Positions 13,838-21,524 of a stretch of DNA of 33,367 bases are shown here, piece by piece. The number at the start of each line of letters is the position of its first letter. The stretch's first letter is position 1. Both the position numbers and the translations under genes were made by a program. The notes under the pieces are model-generated. The model did not search any database, was not told the origin of the DNA, and worked only from the letters and a program-made list of their open reading frames with translations. Origin of the DNA: an uncultured Bacteroidales bacterium (GTDB taxonomy: Bacteria; Bacteroidota; Bacteroidia; Bacteroidales; UBA932); contig CAJONC010000017.1 in the NCBI GenBank assembly GCA_905235675.1, positions 1 through 33,367 on the forward strand, in the 5' to 3' direction.

Positions 13838-16413
13838 TTGAGCACGTATTCGACCTTGCTGCCCTGTGAAAGTTCCATTATTACGGCCTGAACGTCGTCC
13901 GCGGTCACTTTTTCGAGGTAGGTGGAATAATTCGAAATCATGTCCTTGCCTTCCGAAACCCTCCTCATGTACGCTTCCATCAGGTAATCAGGGTCTGCCA
14001 TCTCCGAGGCGATCTCGTTCGCGAGGGCCGCTTTCAGCCCCTTGAGTTCGGCGGGGCTGATTTTGTACAGATACATTTTATTGAGGGCGAGCCTGAGGGC
14101 GTCCAGCACGTCCAGGGGATCCGCTGCCTCGACGCCGGATGGAAGGCCGTCGGTGGGGCAGGGGGAACAGTTTATGAAGATGGCAACCCTTTCCGAAGGC
14201 TGCAGCTGGAGCTGAGGCTCGATGCTGATATTCTGGCCCAGGTCGGCGAGTTCCTTCACCAGTCCTACCCTGAACGCCTCCACAGCTATGCGGAAGGCGC
14301 ACCAGTTCTGCATGGTGAACGGCCGCAGGGCGGACAGGGCCACGTTGGTGCTGAGCCCGCCGTCGCCGACGGTGCTGTTGCTGCTGTCTATGATGTAGGT
14401 GGTCCATCCTGAGCGGAGCTGATAGTCCAGCCTGGGCCGCGTGGAGTATCCTCCTATAGTGGAGAAGTTGCCGAGCGAAGCGCACAGCGTCTTTTTGAGC
14501 TGGTCAGGATCCAAGTTGCCCTCTATGAAGAGCACACCGTCATTGTTTTTCGAGAACTGCGCGGCGAAGTAACGCTCGCATTTTTCGGGGAGTCCGTCGG
14601 TGAGGCAGGCTATGGATTTGGATGGAGGATAGAAGAAGTCGGGGCACATTATGCTGTCCATCACCGCATTCACTCCTTCGGTCGAAAGCCTTGTGGCTTC
14701 CAGGCGCAGTGCCTCGCATGATTTATAATATTGGAAGGCTTCCTTGTTGAGGCTGCGCTGTTTTTCTATCGACAGCAGGGAACGCAGAAGCAGCGGCAGC
14801 TTGTAGGGAAGGGCGGTTCCGCTGATTCGCAGGTCGGTCACGGATGCCGTGCACTTCATTGATATACCGTTGGCTTCCAGCATGTTGTGGAATCTCGAAG
14901 GAGACATCTCCCCGATATTGTAGAGGTCCAGCATGTCGCCGACGAAGGCGTTTTCCCCTCTCTCCAGGCCGGGCACTTCTGGGAAGCCGCCTCTCAGCAA
15001 ATAAGTGTATCTTATCTGGGCGTCGGAACTTTTGCGGAAGACCACCTTCATTCCGTTGGAGAAAGTCCAGGCCGTTCCTCCCGTCATGGGCTCGTTCTGC
15101 TCCGACTTAATCTTCAGCTTCTTTCCGACCGGATAATACAGGCCGAGGGTGTCCGACGCGGTCTTCTCATATTTTATGACAAGTCCGGAAGCGTCTTTCC
15201 AGCCGTTTGAAAAGGTCTTCGCGCTTTCGCCCAGGTCGATTTCCTCCGCAGGGGAATTCAGCACCAGAGTCAGGTTGCAGGCCGGATCCAGCAGTGCGGC
15301 GACGAAACGGTTGAACAGCGACAGGTCCCTTTCCTGCGATATCTGCCTGCCACGGAAAAAGTCGTAAACCGCTTTCTGGTCCACGAGGTTCGCCCCGTAC
15401 AGGAAGTTGGAGACGCAGCTCTGCACGTAGTCGCGGTTGTCCAGCCTGCGGGCGGCCTCTCCGAACACTTCCGACCCGAAGTGCATCCTTGAATCGAAGA
15501 ATTCGTCGGCGGTACAGCCCTGGCTGTCCAGTCCTGAAAGTATGCCTGCAAGCAGGGTTACCGCCCTGTCGCGGTCGGCGTCGTCCACTCCTATGCAGAA
15601 TTCATACAGCTCGTCGCGGTTGGTGTTCGCGCTCGAGACGTATTTGCCTTTGGCGTATGCGAGGGGGATGCCGGCGGCCTCGAAAGCCACTTCGGCCCTC
15701 TTGCGGAATATGTACTGCAGCTGATTGGCATACATCTGCGACACCAGAGGCTGCGGGGTGTTCATGTTCTTCGCGGGTGTACGCGGCGAAGCATATCGGG
15801 CCGTGATTTCGCAGAGGCGGCTCGTGCGGCAGTCGGTGCGTATCACCCTCATCTCCGTTCTGGGATTCCACTCATACCCCCTCCCTTCGCGCACTTTGCC
15901 CGCAGGCTTCTCCGCCATCATCGACATTATCTGCAGATGGTCCTTGGTTTTTGCGACGTCTATGTCGCCGCAGATAATTATTGCCTGTTCGCCTGCGAAC
16001 CTCGATGCAACAGTGAGCAGAATTGCCAGTGTGGAATCACACAAGGCGCTTTGGAAGCAGGGGATGTCTTCGAAATTGAATATTGCGGAGCCGCCGGCGT
16101 AAGAAATGTAACCGTCGGGAGTATAGCCCGCACCATGCGATGCCAAAAACTTGTAAGGTGCTTTGTCATAGAACTTTGGCAGTTGGTCGAGACCGGCCCT
16201 TGCGTGGTCCTTGTCAACCACGTTCTTCTGCACCAGTGCAAAGTTGGCATAGCCTTTGGTAGTAGTATTGGCAGTCAGGTAATACGCTATGCCGTTCGGA
16301 AGCGTCCCGCGGACGAAGCGCGAAGAACTGCTGAGGGTGGGCAGGTCCTGGCCGGACGCGGGGATGAGGACGAACGAGAGCAGGAAGGCGATTATGAATC
16401 TGACTTTGGACAT
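13834..16413 (-). CDS. Degenerate M16-family (pitrilysin-like) periplasmic protein
   Basis: The 859-residue protein has a signal peptide ending ASGQ. The N-terminal FVRGTLPNGIAYYLTANTT segment is the standard entry of M16 peptidases, and a second M16 half starts near GTAWTFSNGMKVVFRKS. Where active members have HxxEH (as in GLAHFLEHM), this protein reads GLDQLPKFYDKAPYKFLASH, and no other HxxEH is present. The zinc site is therefore missing and the protein is probably non-catalytic, perhaps a partner or binding chamber, as inactive M16 subunits are in several heterodimeric peptidases. No active M16 gene is adjacent. It is first in a two-gene unit with the DUF3109 gene. Confidence 0.75.
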   Translation of the reverse strand: MSKVRFIIAFLLSFVLIPASGQDLPTLSSSSRFVRGTLPNGIAYYLTANTTTKGYANFALVQKNVVDKDHARAGLDQLPKFYDKAPYKFLASHGAGYTPDGYISYAGGSAIFNFEDIPCFQSALCDSTLAILLTVASRFAGEQAIIICGDIDVAKTKDHLQIMSMMAEKPAGKVREGRGYEWNPRTEMRVIRTDCRTSRLCEITARYASPRTPAKNMNTPQPLVSQMYANQLQYIFRKRAEVAFEAAGIPLAYAKGKYVSSANTNRDELYEFCIGVDDADRDRAVTLLAGILSGLDSQGCTADEFFDSRMHFGSEVFGEAARRLDNRDYVQSCVSNFLYGANLVDQKAVYDFFRGRQISQERDLSLFNRFVAALLDPACNLTLVLNSPAEEIDLGESAKTFSNGWKDASGLVIKYEKTASDTLGLYYPVGKKLKIKSEQNEPMTGGTAWTFSNGMKVVFRKSSDAQIRYTYLLRGGFPEVPGLERGENAFVGDMLDLYNIGEMSPSRFHNMLEANGISMKCTASVTDLRISGTALPYKLPLLLRSLLSIEKQRSLNKEAFQYYKSCEALRLEATRLSTEGVNAVMDSIMCPDFFYPPSKSIACLTDGLPEKCERYFAAQFSKNNDGVLFIEGNLDPDQLKKTLCASLGNFSTIGGYSTRPRLDYQLRSGWTTYIIDSSNSTVGDGGLSTNVALSALRPFTMQNWCAFRIAVEAFRVGLVKELADLGQNISIEPQLQLQPSERVAIFINCSPCPTDGLPSGVEAADPLDVLDALRLALNKMYLYKISPAELKGLKAALANEIASEMADPDYLMEAYMRRVSEGKDMISNYSTYLEKVTADDVQAVIMELSQGSKVEYVLK

Positions 16414-16430
16414 AATAACGTATTATGGCG

Positions 16431-16438
16431 CAAAATTA
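16431..16438 (-). promoter_or_regulatory. -7 promoter element for the M16-like gene
   Basis: TAATTTTG on the minus strand, 17 nt before the ATG at 16413. It diverges from the promoter at 16452-16459. Confidence 0.55.
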
Positions 16439-16451
16439 AAACAAAATTTAC

Positions 16452-16459
16452 TACTTTTG
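16452..16459 (+). promoter_or_regulatory. -7 promoter element for the TPR-U32 unit
   Basis: TACTTTTG fits TAnnTTTG and lies 51 nt before the TPR gene ATG, predicting a leader of about 45 nt. Confidence 0.55.
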
Positions 16460-16510
16460 TAGCCACGATTTGAACTATAAGCAAGTTTTGAACCAATAAA
16501 CTATAAGAAA

Positions 16511-17440
16511 ATGAAAAAGCTTATCATTACCTTCGCAGCGGCATTGTTCTGTGGTGTCATGGTTTCTGCTCAAGATATGGCATCCGCTGTGGAAGCGTTC
16601 AACAATGGAATCAATGCAAATGAAGCCGGCAATGTTGAACTTGCCATCGACAGCTTCAAGGAAGCCCTTTCCATCGCCTCGCAGCTTGGCGACGAAGGAG
16701 CAAAAATCGTTTCCGACTGCAAGGCGTCCATTCCCGCCCTCCAGTTCTCCATCGCAAAGAAGGCTGTAAACAACGCAGAATATGAAAAGGCGGTCAGCGC
16801 TCTCAAAGAAACCGTTGCCGTAGCGAATGAATACGAAGTGCTCAATATCGCCGAAGAGGCCAAGGCCCTGATTCCCCAGATATTGATGCAGCAGGCGAAC
16901 GCCGCTCTCAACGAAAAGAATTATGAGCTGGCGGTTGCCGGATACAAGGCTGTCCTCGAAGACGAACCCGCCAACGGTATGGCGGCCCTCCGTCTTGGCT
17001 CGGCCCTCAAGGCCACGGGCGACAAGCAGGGCGCTGCCGAGGCTTTCAAGACCGCTATGGAAAACGGACAGGAAAAGACTGCCGCCAAGCAGCTCAGCAC
17101 CCTCTATCAGCAGGAAGCTTCCGCAGCCCTCAAGGCAAAGAAGTATGACGACGCCATCAGCGCCGCCCTGGAAGCCAACAAGTATGTCGAGAGCGCCACT
17201 TCCTACAAGATTGCAGGCACCGCCGCAACCAGCGGAAAGAAGCTCAAGGAAGCCACAGAGTACTTCGAGAAGTACCTCGAACTTTCTCCCAACGATTCCG
17301 GAGCCACCCAGATCTGCTACAACCTTGCCGTCTGCTACCATCAGCTTGGCAACAAGGCAAAGGCCAAGGAGTATTACCAGAAGGCCGTCGACGATCCCAA
17401 GTTCGGCGCAGCTGCAAAACAGCAGCTCTCCACGCTGTAA
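16511..17440 (+). CDS. Periplasmic tetratricopeptide repeat protein
   Basis: The 309-residue protein has a signal peptide with cleavage likely after VSA (about residues 18-20). The rest is alpha-helical with several TPR-like 34-residue units. Recognisable repeats are AFNNGINANEAGNVELAIDSF, NAALNEKNYELAVAGYKAVL, ASAALKAKKYDDAISAALEA and CYHQLGNKAKAKEYYQKAV, each with the small-residue/aromatic TPR pattern. TPR proteins of this kind act as scaffolds in the envelope; no partner can be named. The U32 gene starts 3 nt after its stop, so both are on one transcript, although their compartments probably differ. Confidence 0.82.
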   Translation: MKKLIITFAAALFCGVMVSAQDMASAVEAFNNGINANEAGNVELAIDSFKEALSIASQLGDEGAKIVSDCKASIPALQFSIAKKAVNNAEYEKAVSALKETVAVANEYEVLNIAEEAKALIPQILMQQANAALNEKNYELAVAGYKAVLEDEPANGMAALRLGSALKATGDKQGAAEAFKTAMENGQEKTAAKQLSTLYQQEASAALKAKKYDDAISAALEANKYVESATSYKIAGTAATSGKKLKEATEYFEKYLELSPNDSGATQICYNLAVCYHQLGNKAKAKEYYQKAVDDPKFGAAAKQQLSTL

Positions 17441-17443
17441 CAA

Positions 17444-19183
17444 ATGACCGGGCTGGAACTTCTCTCTCCGGCCAGGAGTGCAGACATCGGCATCGCTGCG
17501 ATAGACTGCGGTGCCGATGCCGTATATATTGGAGGCCCGCAGTTCGGCGCCCGCAAGGATGCAGGGAATACCATTGAAGACATAGCGAAGCTCTGCTCCT
17601 ATGCTCACAGGTTCGGGGCAAGGGTGTTCGTTACCGTCAATAACCTGCTTCGCGACGACGAACTCGACGAAGTCCACCGCCAGATGCTTTCCGAACAGGA
17701 GGCGGGAGTGGACGCGTTCATTATCAGGGACATGCGCATCTGCTCATGGAGCGATATCACCGTTCCCCTGCATGCTTCCACCCAGTGCGCGATACGCGAC
17801 CTCGATACCGCCCGCAGATATGCCGGGGCAGGATGCAGCCGTATAGTCCTGGAGCGCGAGCTGCCGCTTTCCGCGATCCGCGAGATCTGCGCAGGAGTGG
17901 ACTGCGAGGTGGAAGCGTTCGTACACGGGGCCCTGTGCGTGTGCTACAGCGGGGAATGCCTGCTGAGCGAAACCATCGACGGGCGCAGCGCCGACAGGGG
18001 CGAGTGCATCCAGGCCTGCCGTTCCATGTACGATTTGGCGGACGGGTCGGGAAAAGTGCTGGTGCGCAACAAGGCCCTGCTTTCCCTCAAGGACCTTTCG
18101 CTGCATGCCCGTCTTGCCGAACTTGCCGATGCTGGCGTCTGCTCGTTCAAGATTGAAGGCCGGCTGAAGGGCGAATCTTATGTAAGGAATATCACGCGGT
18201 ATTACAGCGAAGGGCTGGATGCCATCGTGGCGGCCTCCGGCGGCAGCTATTGCCGAACATCCTTCGGGGAACTGTCGGGAGGAATAGCCCCTGACCCTTC
18301 CAAGACCTTCAACCGCGGATATACGGAACTTTATTTCGACGGGGTGCGCAGGCGGGGTTGGTCGTCGATGGACGCCCCCAAATCCATGGGAGAATTCATC
18401 GGCACCGTCACCGGAATCCGCCGTGCCGGCAGGGATTCCATAGAACTCACGCTGAAACCCGCGGGGAATGCCCTCCTGCGTAACGGCGACGGTTTCGCCT
18501 TCCCAGGGAAAGAAGGCGTGGTCGGTTTCCGCGGCGATATCTGCGAAGTGAACCGCATAGTCTGCAAGGACAATGCGCAGATACACAAAGGCATGAGCCT
18601 TTACCGCAATACCGACACCGCTTTCGGCAAAGCCCTTGAAGCAAAGCCGTGCCGCAGGCATATCAGGGTGTCGCTGTCGGTACATTTACACGGGGAATGG
18701 GATATAGCCATTACGGCCCGGACAGAGGATGGCAGGGAACTTTCAAGCAATTTCAAGGCCGACCTCGAAAAGGCAGAGAACCGCGAACGGGCCGAAGCTA
18801 TGCTGCGGGAGCAGCTTGGCAAGCGAAGCGGCGATTACAGTTTTTCGGTAAGCGAGATAAAAGTCAGCACCAAAGGCGGGGCGCTGCCGCTGCTGAGCGC
18901 TTCCACCATCAACAGCATACGCCGCCTGGTGGCCGAAGACCTTGAATCGCTGCCGCTGAAACCCATTCCCATGCAGAACTCCCAGCGTGGGGCCGCAGGC
19001 GTGGAAAACTTCCGCGAAAGGCCGGCCACCCTGATGCGCAGCAAGTATTGCATACGCTTCGAACTCAGGCTCTGCCCCGTGCATCAGGGAGCAAAGGACA
19101 CGGGTCCGCTTTACCTGCTCAACAACGGCCGCCGTTTCAGGCTCGATTTCCACTGCGACAGCTGCGAGATGACTCTCAGCTGA
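17444..19183 (+). CDS. U32 family protein (collagenase-like; RlhA/TrhP type)
   Basis: The 579-residue protein begins ELLSPARSADIGIAAIDCGADAVYIG, the U32 entry motif. It contains the family signature from E157 to S175 (ExFxHGALCxxxSGxCLLS), with further Cys at C188 and C192. This set (C165, C172, C188, C192) is consistent with an Fe-S cluster. Although called peptidases, well-studied U32 members RlhA and TrhP are needed for prephenate-dependent hydroxylation of 23S rRNA C2501 and tRNA U34. The present protein is of the long type with a C-terminal extension, close in length to RlhA-like forms. RNA modification is therefore the best guess. It follows the TPR gene by 3 nt and converges on the next lipoprotein gene with a 2-nt gap. 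Confidence 0.82.
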   Translation: MTGLELLSPARSADIGIAAIDCGADAVYIGGPQFGARKDAGNTIEDIAKLCSYAHRFGARVFVTVNNLLRDDELDEVHRQMLSEQEAGVDAFIIRDMRICSWSDITVPLHASTQCAIRDLDTARRYAGAGCSRIVLERELPLSAIREICAGVDCEVEAFVHGALCVCYSGECLLSETIDGRSADRGECIQACRSMYDLADGSGKVLVRNKALLSLKDLSLHARLAELADAGVCSFKIEGRLKGESYVRNITRYYSEGLDAIVAASGGSYCRTSFGELSGGIAPDPSKTFNRGYTELYFDGVRRRGWSSMDAPKSMGEFIGTVTGIRRAGRDSIELTLKPAGNALLRNGDGFAFPGKEGVVGFRGDICEVNRIVCKDNAQIHKGMSLYRNTDTAFGKALEAKPCRRHIRVSLSVHLHGEWDIAITARTEDGRELSSNFKADLEKAENRERAEAMLREQLGKRSGDYSFSVSEIKVSTKGGALPLLSASTINSIRRLVAEDLESLPLKPIPMQNSQRGAAGVENFRERPATLMRSKYCIRFELRLCPVHQGAKDTGPLYLLNNGRRFRLDFHCDSCEMTLS

Positions 19184-19185
19184 TA

Positions 19186-20316
19186 TTATTCTAGCGCAAA
19201 AGTCACCATCACATCCCCGAAACGCCCCTGTTTGTTGCTGTTCTGTTCGAAATACTTGGCGGACAGCTGCCCTCGCCACACTATGTCATCGTGCTGATGG
19301 AGGGGAATGTCGATGTCGAAGCCCCAGGTCTTGGATTTGATTTTGACTGAAGCGGAACATTTCCAACTCGTGAGCGTACCCCCGTCATCTTCCGTTATGA
19401 GGAAGGCGAGATTGTCGAGCTGGCTCGTAAAATCGCTTACAAGCACGGCATTGAACTGCTTTCGCCGGCCAAGTTCCCCGCGTTTCACCACCACTACGAA
19501 ATCCGTCACTTCCGGAGTATAGCGTTTCAACTCCTCTTCTGTCCCTGCGCGGAAGCCGGAAACGGCCCCGCATTTGCACCAGAACTCGCTTGCACCGGCA
19601 AACCATGGGTCGTAGTGGCGGAGCATGGTGAAATCCCTTATATAAAGGCAGCGGATGTCTTCATCATCGTCGTCATCGAATATATATTCGTCGCCTATGG
19701 CCTTGCCCTTGAAATATTGGTCGAGGGTGGTGTATCCGCTGTCGGTATTGCTGTTCACCACCCAGACGGGGTGCTCCCTGGCATAAGCCTCGGTCACGAG
19801 GATCTCTTCGTCCGGATTGCCTATGCGGAAGCCGTAGTTGCTTTCTGCACCGTTACCGGGGTCGAAGGTGATTACGGGTGCGGTGCTGCCGTCCCAGTCT
19901 TCGGAGTAGGGCCAGTAAATCTGCATTCCGGAGGACTGCAGCATGTCGAGATATTCCTGCGCATCCGCGGCTCCCGCCTTTGTGACAGGCGCAGGATGGG
20001 TGGCAAGGTATTCTTCTATCAGCGCCCTGATGGGGCGGGAGTACTCAGTCGAAGCTTTCGTGCCCACTCCTGAGCCCGGGGCGCTCAGAAGATCGGACAT
20101 CAGATATTCTTCGTCATAGCCGTTGGATGATGAAGTTTCCACGGCGTCATACACTTCGTTCATCTGTTCTTCTCCTATGGGGAGCCTGGACAGCAGTTCC
20201 GCGAGGTCCCGCCGCGGGCCCGGGATTGTGGAAGGATCGGTCTCTACGGAATTCTTCCCGCAGGACGCGCAGAGCAGCATGGATGCCGAAACAAGGAAGG
20301 ATAAATATCGTTTCAT
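19186..20316 (-). CDS. Lipoprotein of unknown function
   Basis: I do not recognise the family of this 376-residue protein. It has a lipoprotein signal with C19 (CASC) as lipidation site. An acidic helical region (about 25-120) has low similarity to anything I know. From about residue 130 the protein is strand-rich, with WPYSEDWDG, PVWVVNSNTDSGY, an acidic run of DDDDDED and a C-terminal all-beta domain (KSKTWGFDIDIPLHQHDD). The architecture suggests a surface-exposed lipoprotein with a C-terminal beta-sandwich, perhaps calcium-binding at the Asp run; that is inference. No strict TAnnTTTG lies upstream; TCACTTTG at 20335-20342 (minus) is the nearest match, 18 nt before the ATG. Confidence 0.65.
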   Translation of the reverse strand: MKRYLSFLVSASMLLCASCGKNSVETDPSTIPGPRRDLAELLSRLPIGEEQMNEVYDAVETSSSNGYDEEYLMSDLLSAPGSGVGTKASTEYSRPIRALIEEYLATHPAPVTKAGAADAQEYLDMLQSSGMQIYWPYSEDWDGSTAPVITFDPGNGAESNYGFRIGNPDEEILVTEAYAREHPVWVVNSNTDSGYTTLDQYFKGKAIGDEYIFDDDDDEDIRCLYIRDFTMLRHYDPWFAGASEFWCKCGAVSGFRAGTEEELKRYTPEVTDFVVVVKRGELGRRKQFNAVLVSDFTSQLDNLAFLITEDDGGTLTSWKCSASVKIKSKTWGFDIDIPLHQHDDIVWRGQLSAKYFEQNSNKQGRFGDVMVTFALE

Positions 20317-20400
20317 GGTTCACAAAATTTTTTACAAAGTGAACGATACTTATCCGTTTAATTTCCGTTTGAAAACGTTTATTTACAAAATAATAGAAAT

Positions 20401-20451
20401 GAACGGCCCCGGTTGGAGAAAATATTTTCAATCTCCGCACGAAAACCGTTC
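20401..20451. repeat. Nested inverted repeats between ddl and the unknown lipoprotein gene
   Basis: GAACGG (20401-20406) pairs with CCGTTC (20446-20451). Inside it GGAGA (20415-20419) pairs with TCTCC (20432-20436), and the centre is a palindrome GAAAATATTTTC (20418-20429). CGGTT (20410-20414) can instead pair with AACCG (20444-20448), so two folds compete. It lies 53 nt downstream of the ddl stop in the ddl direction and may end or process that transcript. No long T-tract follows on the minus strand, only ATTTC. Confidence 0.4.
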
Positions 20452-20503
20452 AAATAATTTAAAATCGGGGCAATAAAATCGCGTTGTGCAATTTTTTACT
20501 CCA

Positions 20504-21523
20504 TCAACCGTTCTCTATAATGTCGGTGAGGAATTCGGTGAAGTCCATCCCTGCGGTGCGCACCATTTTGGGAACGAGCGAAGCGCTGGTCATGCCGGGT
20601 ATGGTGTTGACCTCAAGGAAGTACAGTCCGTCCTTTTCGGAGAAGATGTAGTCCATTCTCACCACGCCCGAGCAGTCCAGGCTGTCGTAGAGGCGCACGG
20701 TGGTTTCCTGCACAAGGTCCTTCACAACCTCGGGAACTTCGGCGGGGCAGACCTCCTGGCTGTGCCCGTTGTACTTGGCGTCGTAGTCGAAATACTCGTT
20801 GTCGGTGATAATCTCAATCAGCGGAAGGGTATGCACCACGCCTGAAGTGCGGTATGCTGCACAGGTGAGTTCCCTGCCGCTTATGCCCTGCTCCACCAGT
20901 ACCGTGGGCCCTTCCGAGAATGCGAACTTCACGGCGGTGGCAAGTTCGGAAGGCTGCTTCACCTTGGTAACCCCGAAGCTGGAACCTCCTATAGTGGGCT
21001 TGACGAATACGGGGAACTGCAGGTTCGCCTCCACCTGTGCTGTGAACGCGTCTATGTCCGCACCCTTGTGCACAAAGGCGTCGGGGGCGCATTTCACTAT
21101 CCCGAGATCGCGTATGTAGCTCTTGCAGGCGTATTTGTCGAAGGCGATGGCGCTCACCGATGAAGGGCAGGTGCTGAACGGGATGCCGAGCATCTCCAGA
21201 TAGCCCTGGATCTGTCCGCTTTCGCCAGGGGCGCCGTGCTGCATTATGTACACGTAGTCGAACTTGACCTTTTCGCCAAGGACGGTGACGCTGAAATCCG
21301 TCTTGTCGATTTCTGGACGGGCCCCTTCGGGGAAGGGAACGCGCATGGCGTCCTTCTTCTTGTATGCCACGAGCTGCCAGCGTCCGAAGCGGGCGAAAAT
21401 CTCATATACGTCGAACTTGTCGCCATCGATGCGCGAGGCCGTGAACTCGCCGCTGCGGCAGGAGACTTCCCATTCCGAGGAGTCGCTGCCATAAATTACG
21501 GCTATGGTCTTGTATTCTGCCAT
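20504..21523 (-). CDS. ddl: D-alanine--D-alanine ligase
   Basis: The 339-residue ATP-grasp ligase has the N-terminal IAVIYGSDSSEWEVS motif, the MQHGAPGESGQIQGYLE segment (HG and E for D-Ala binding), the glycine-rich KPTIGGSSFGV loop, and the C-terminal RMDYIF...FLEVNTIPGMT motif with Mg-binding Glu and Asn. It makes D-Ala-D-Ala for the peptidoglycan stem peptide in the cytoplasm. Its ATG follows the stop of the PBP1A gene by one base, so wall precursor synthesis and polymerisation are co-transcribed. The same cell carries the VanX-type dipeptidase (2464-3228) that hydrolyses this product outside the cytoplasm. Confidence 0.95.
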   Translation of the reverse strand: MAEYKTIAVIYGSDSSEWEVSCRSGEFTASRIDGDKFDVYEIFARFGRWQLVAYKKKDAMRVPFPEGARPEIDKTDFSVTVLGEKVKFDYVYIMQHGAPGESGQIQGYLEMLGIPFSTCPSSVSAIAFDKYACKSYIRDLGIVKCAPDAFVHKGADIDAFTAQVEANLQFPVFVKPTIGGSSFGVTKVKQPSELATAVKFAFSEGPTVLVEQGISGRELTCAAYRTSGVVHTLPLIEIITDNEYFDYDAKYNGHSQEVCPAEVPEVVKDLVQETTVRLYDSLDCSGVVRMDYIFSEKDGLYFLEVNTIPGMTSASLVPKMVRTAGMDFTEFLTDIIENG

Positions 21524-21524
21524 T

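Noticed and set aside
16475..17677. 400-codon minus-strand frame opposite the TPR gene
   Set aside because: Mirror of the TPR repeats; contains no recognisable domain and runs against the promoter at 16452.
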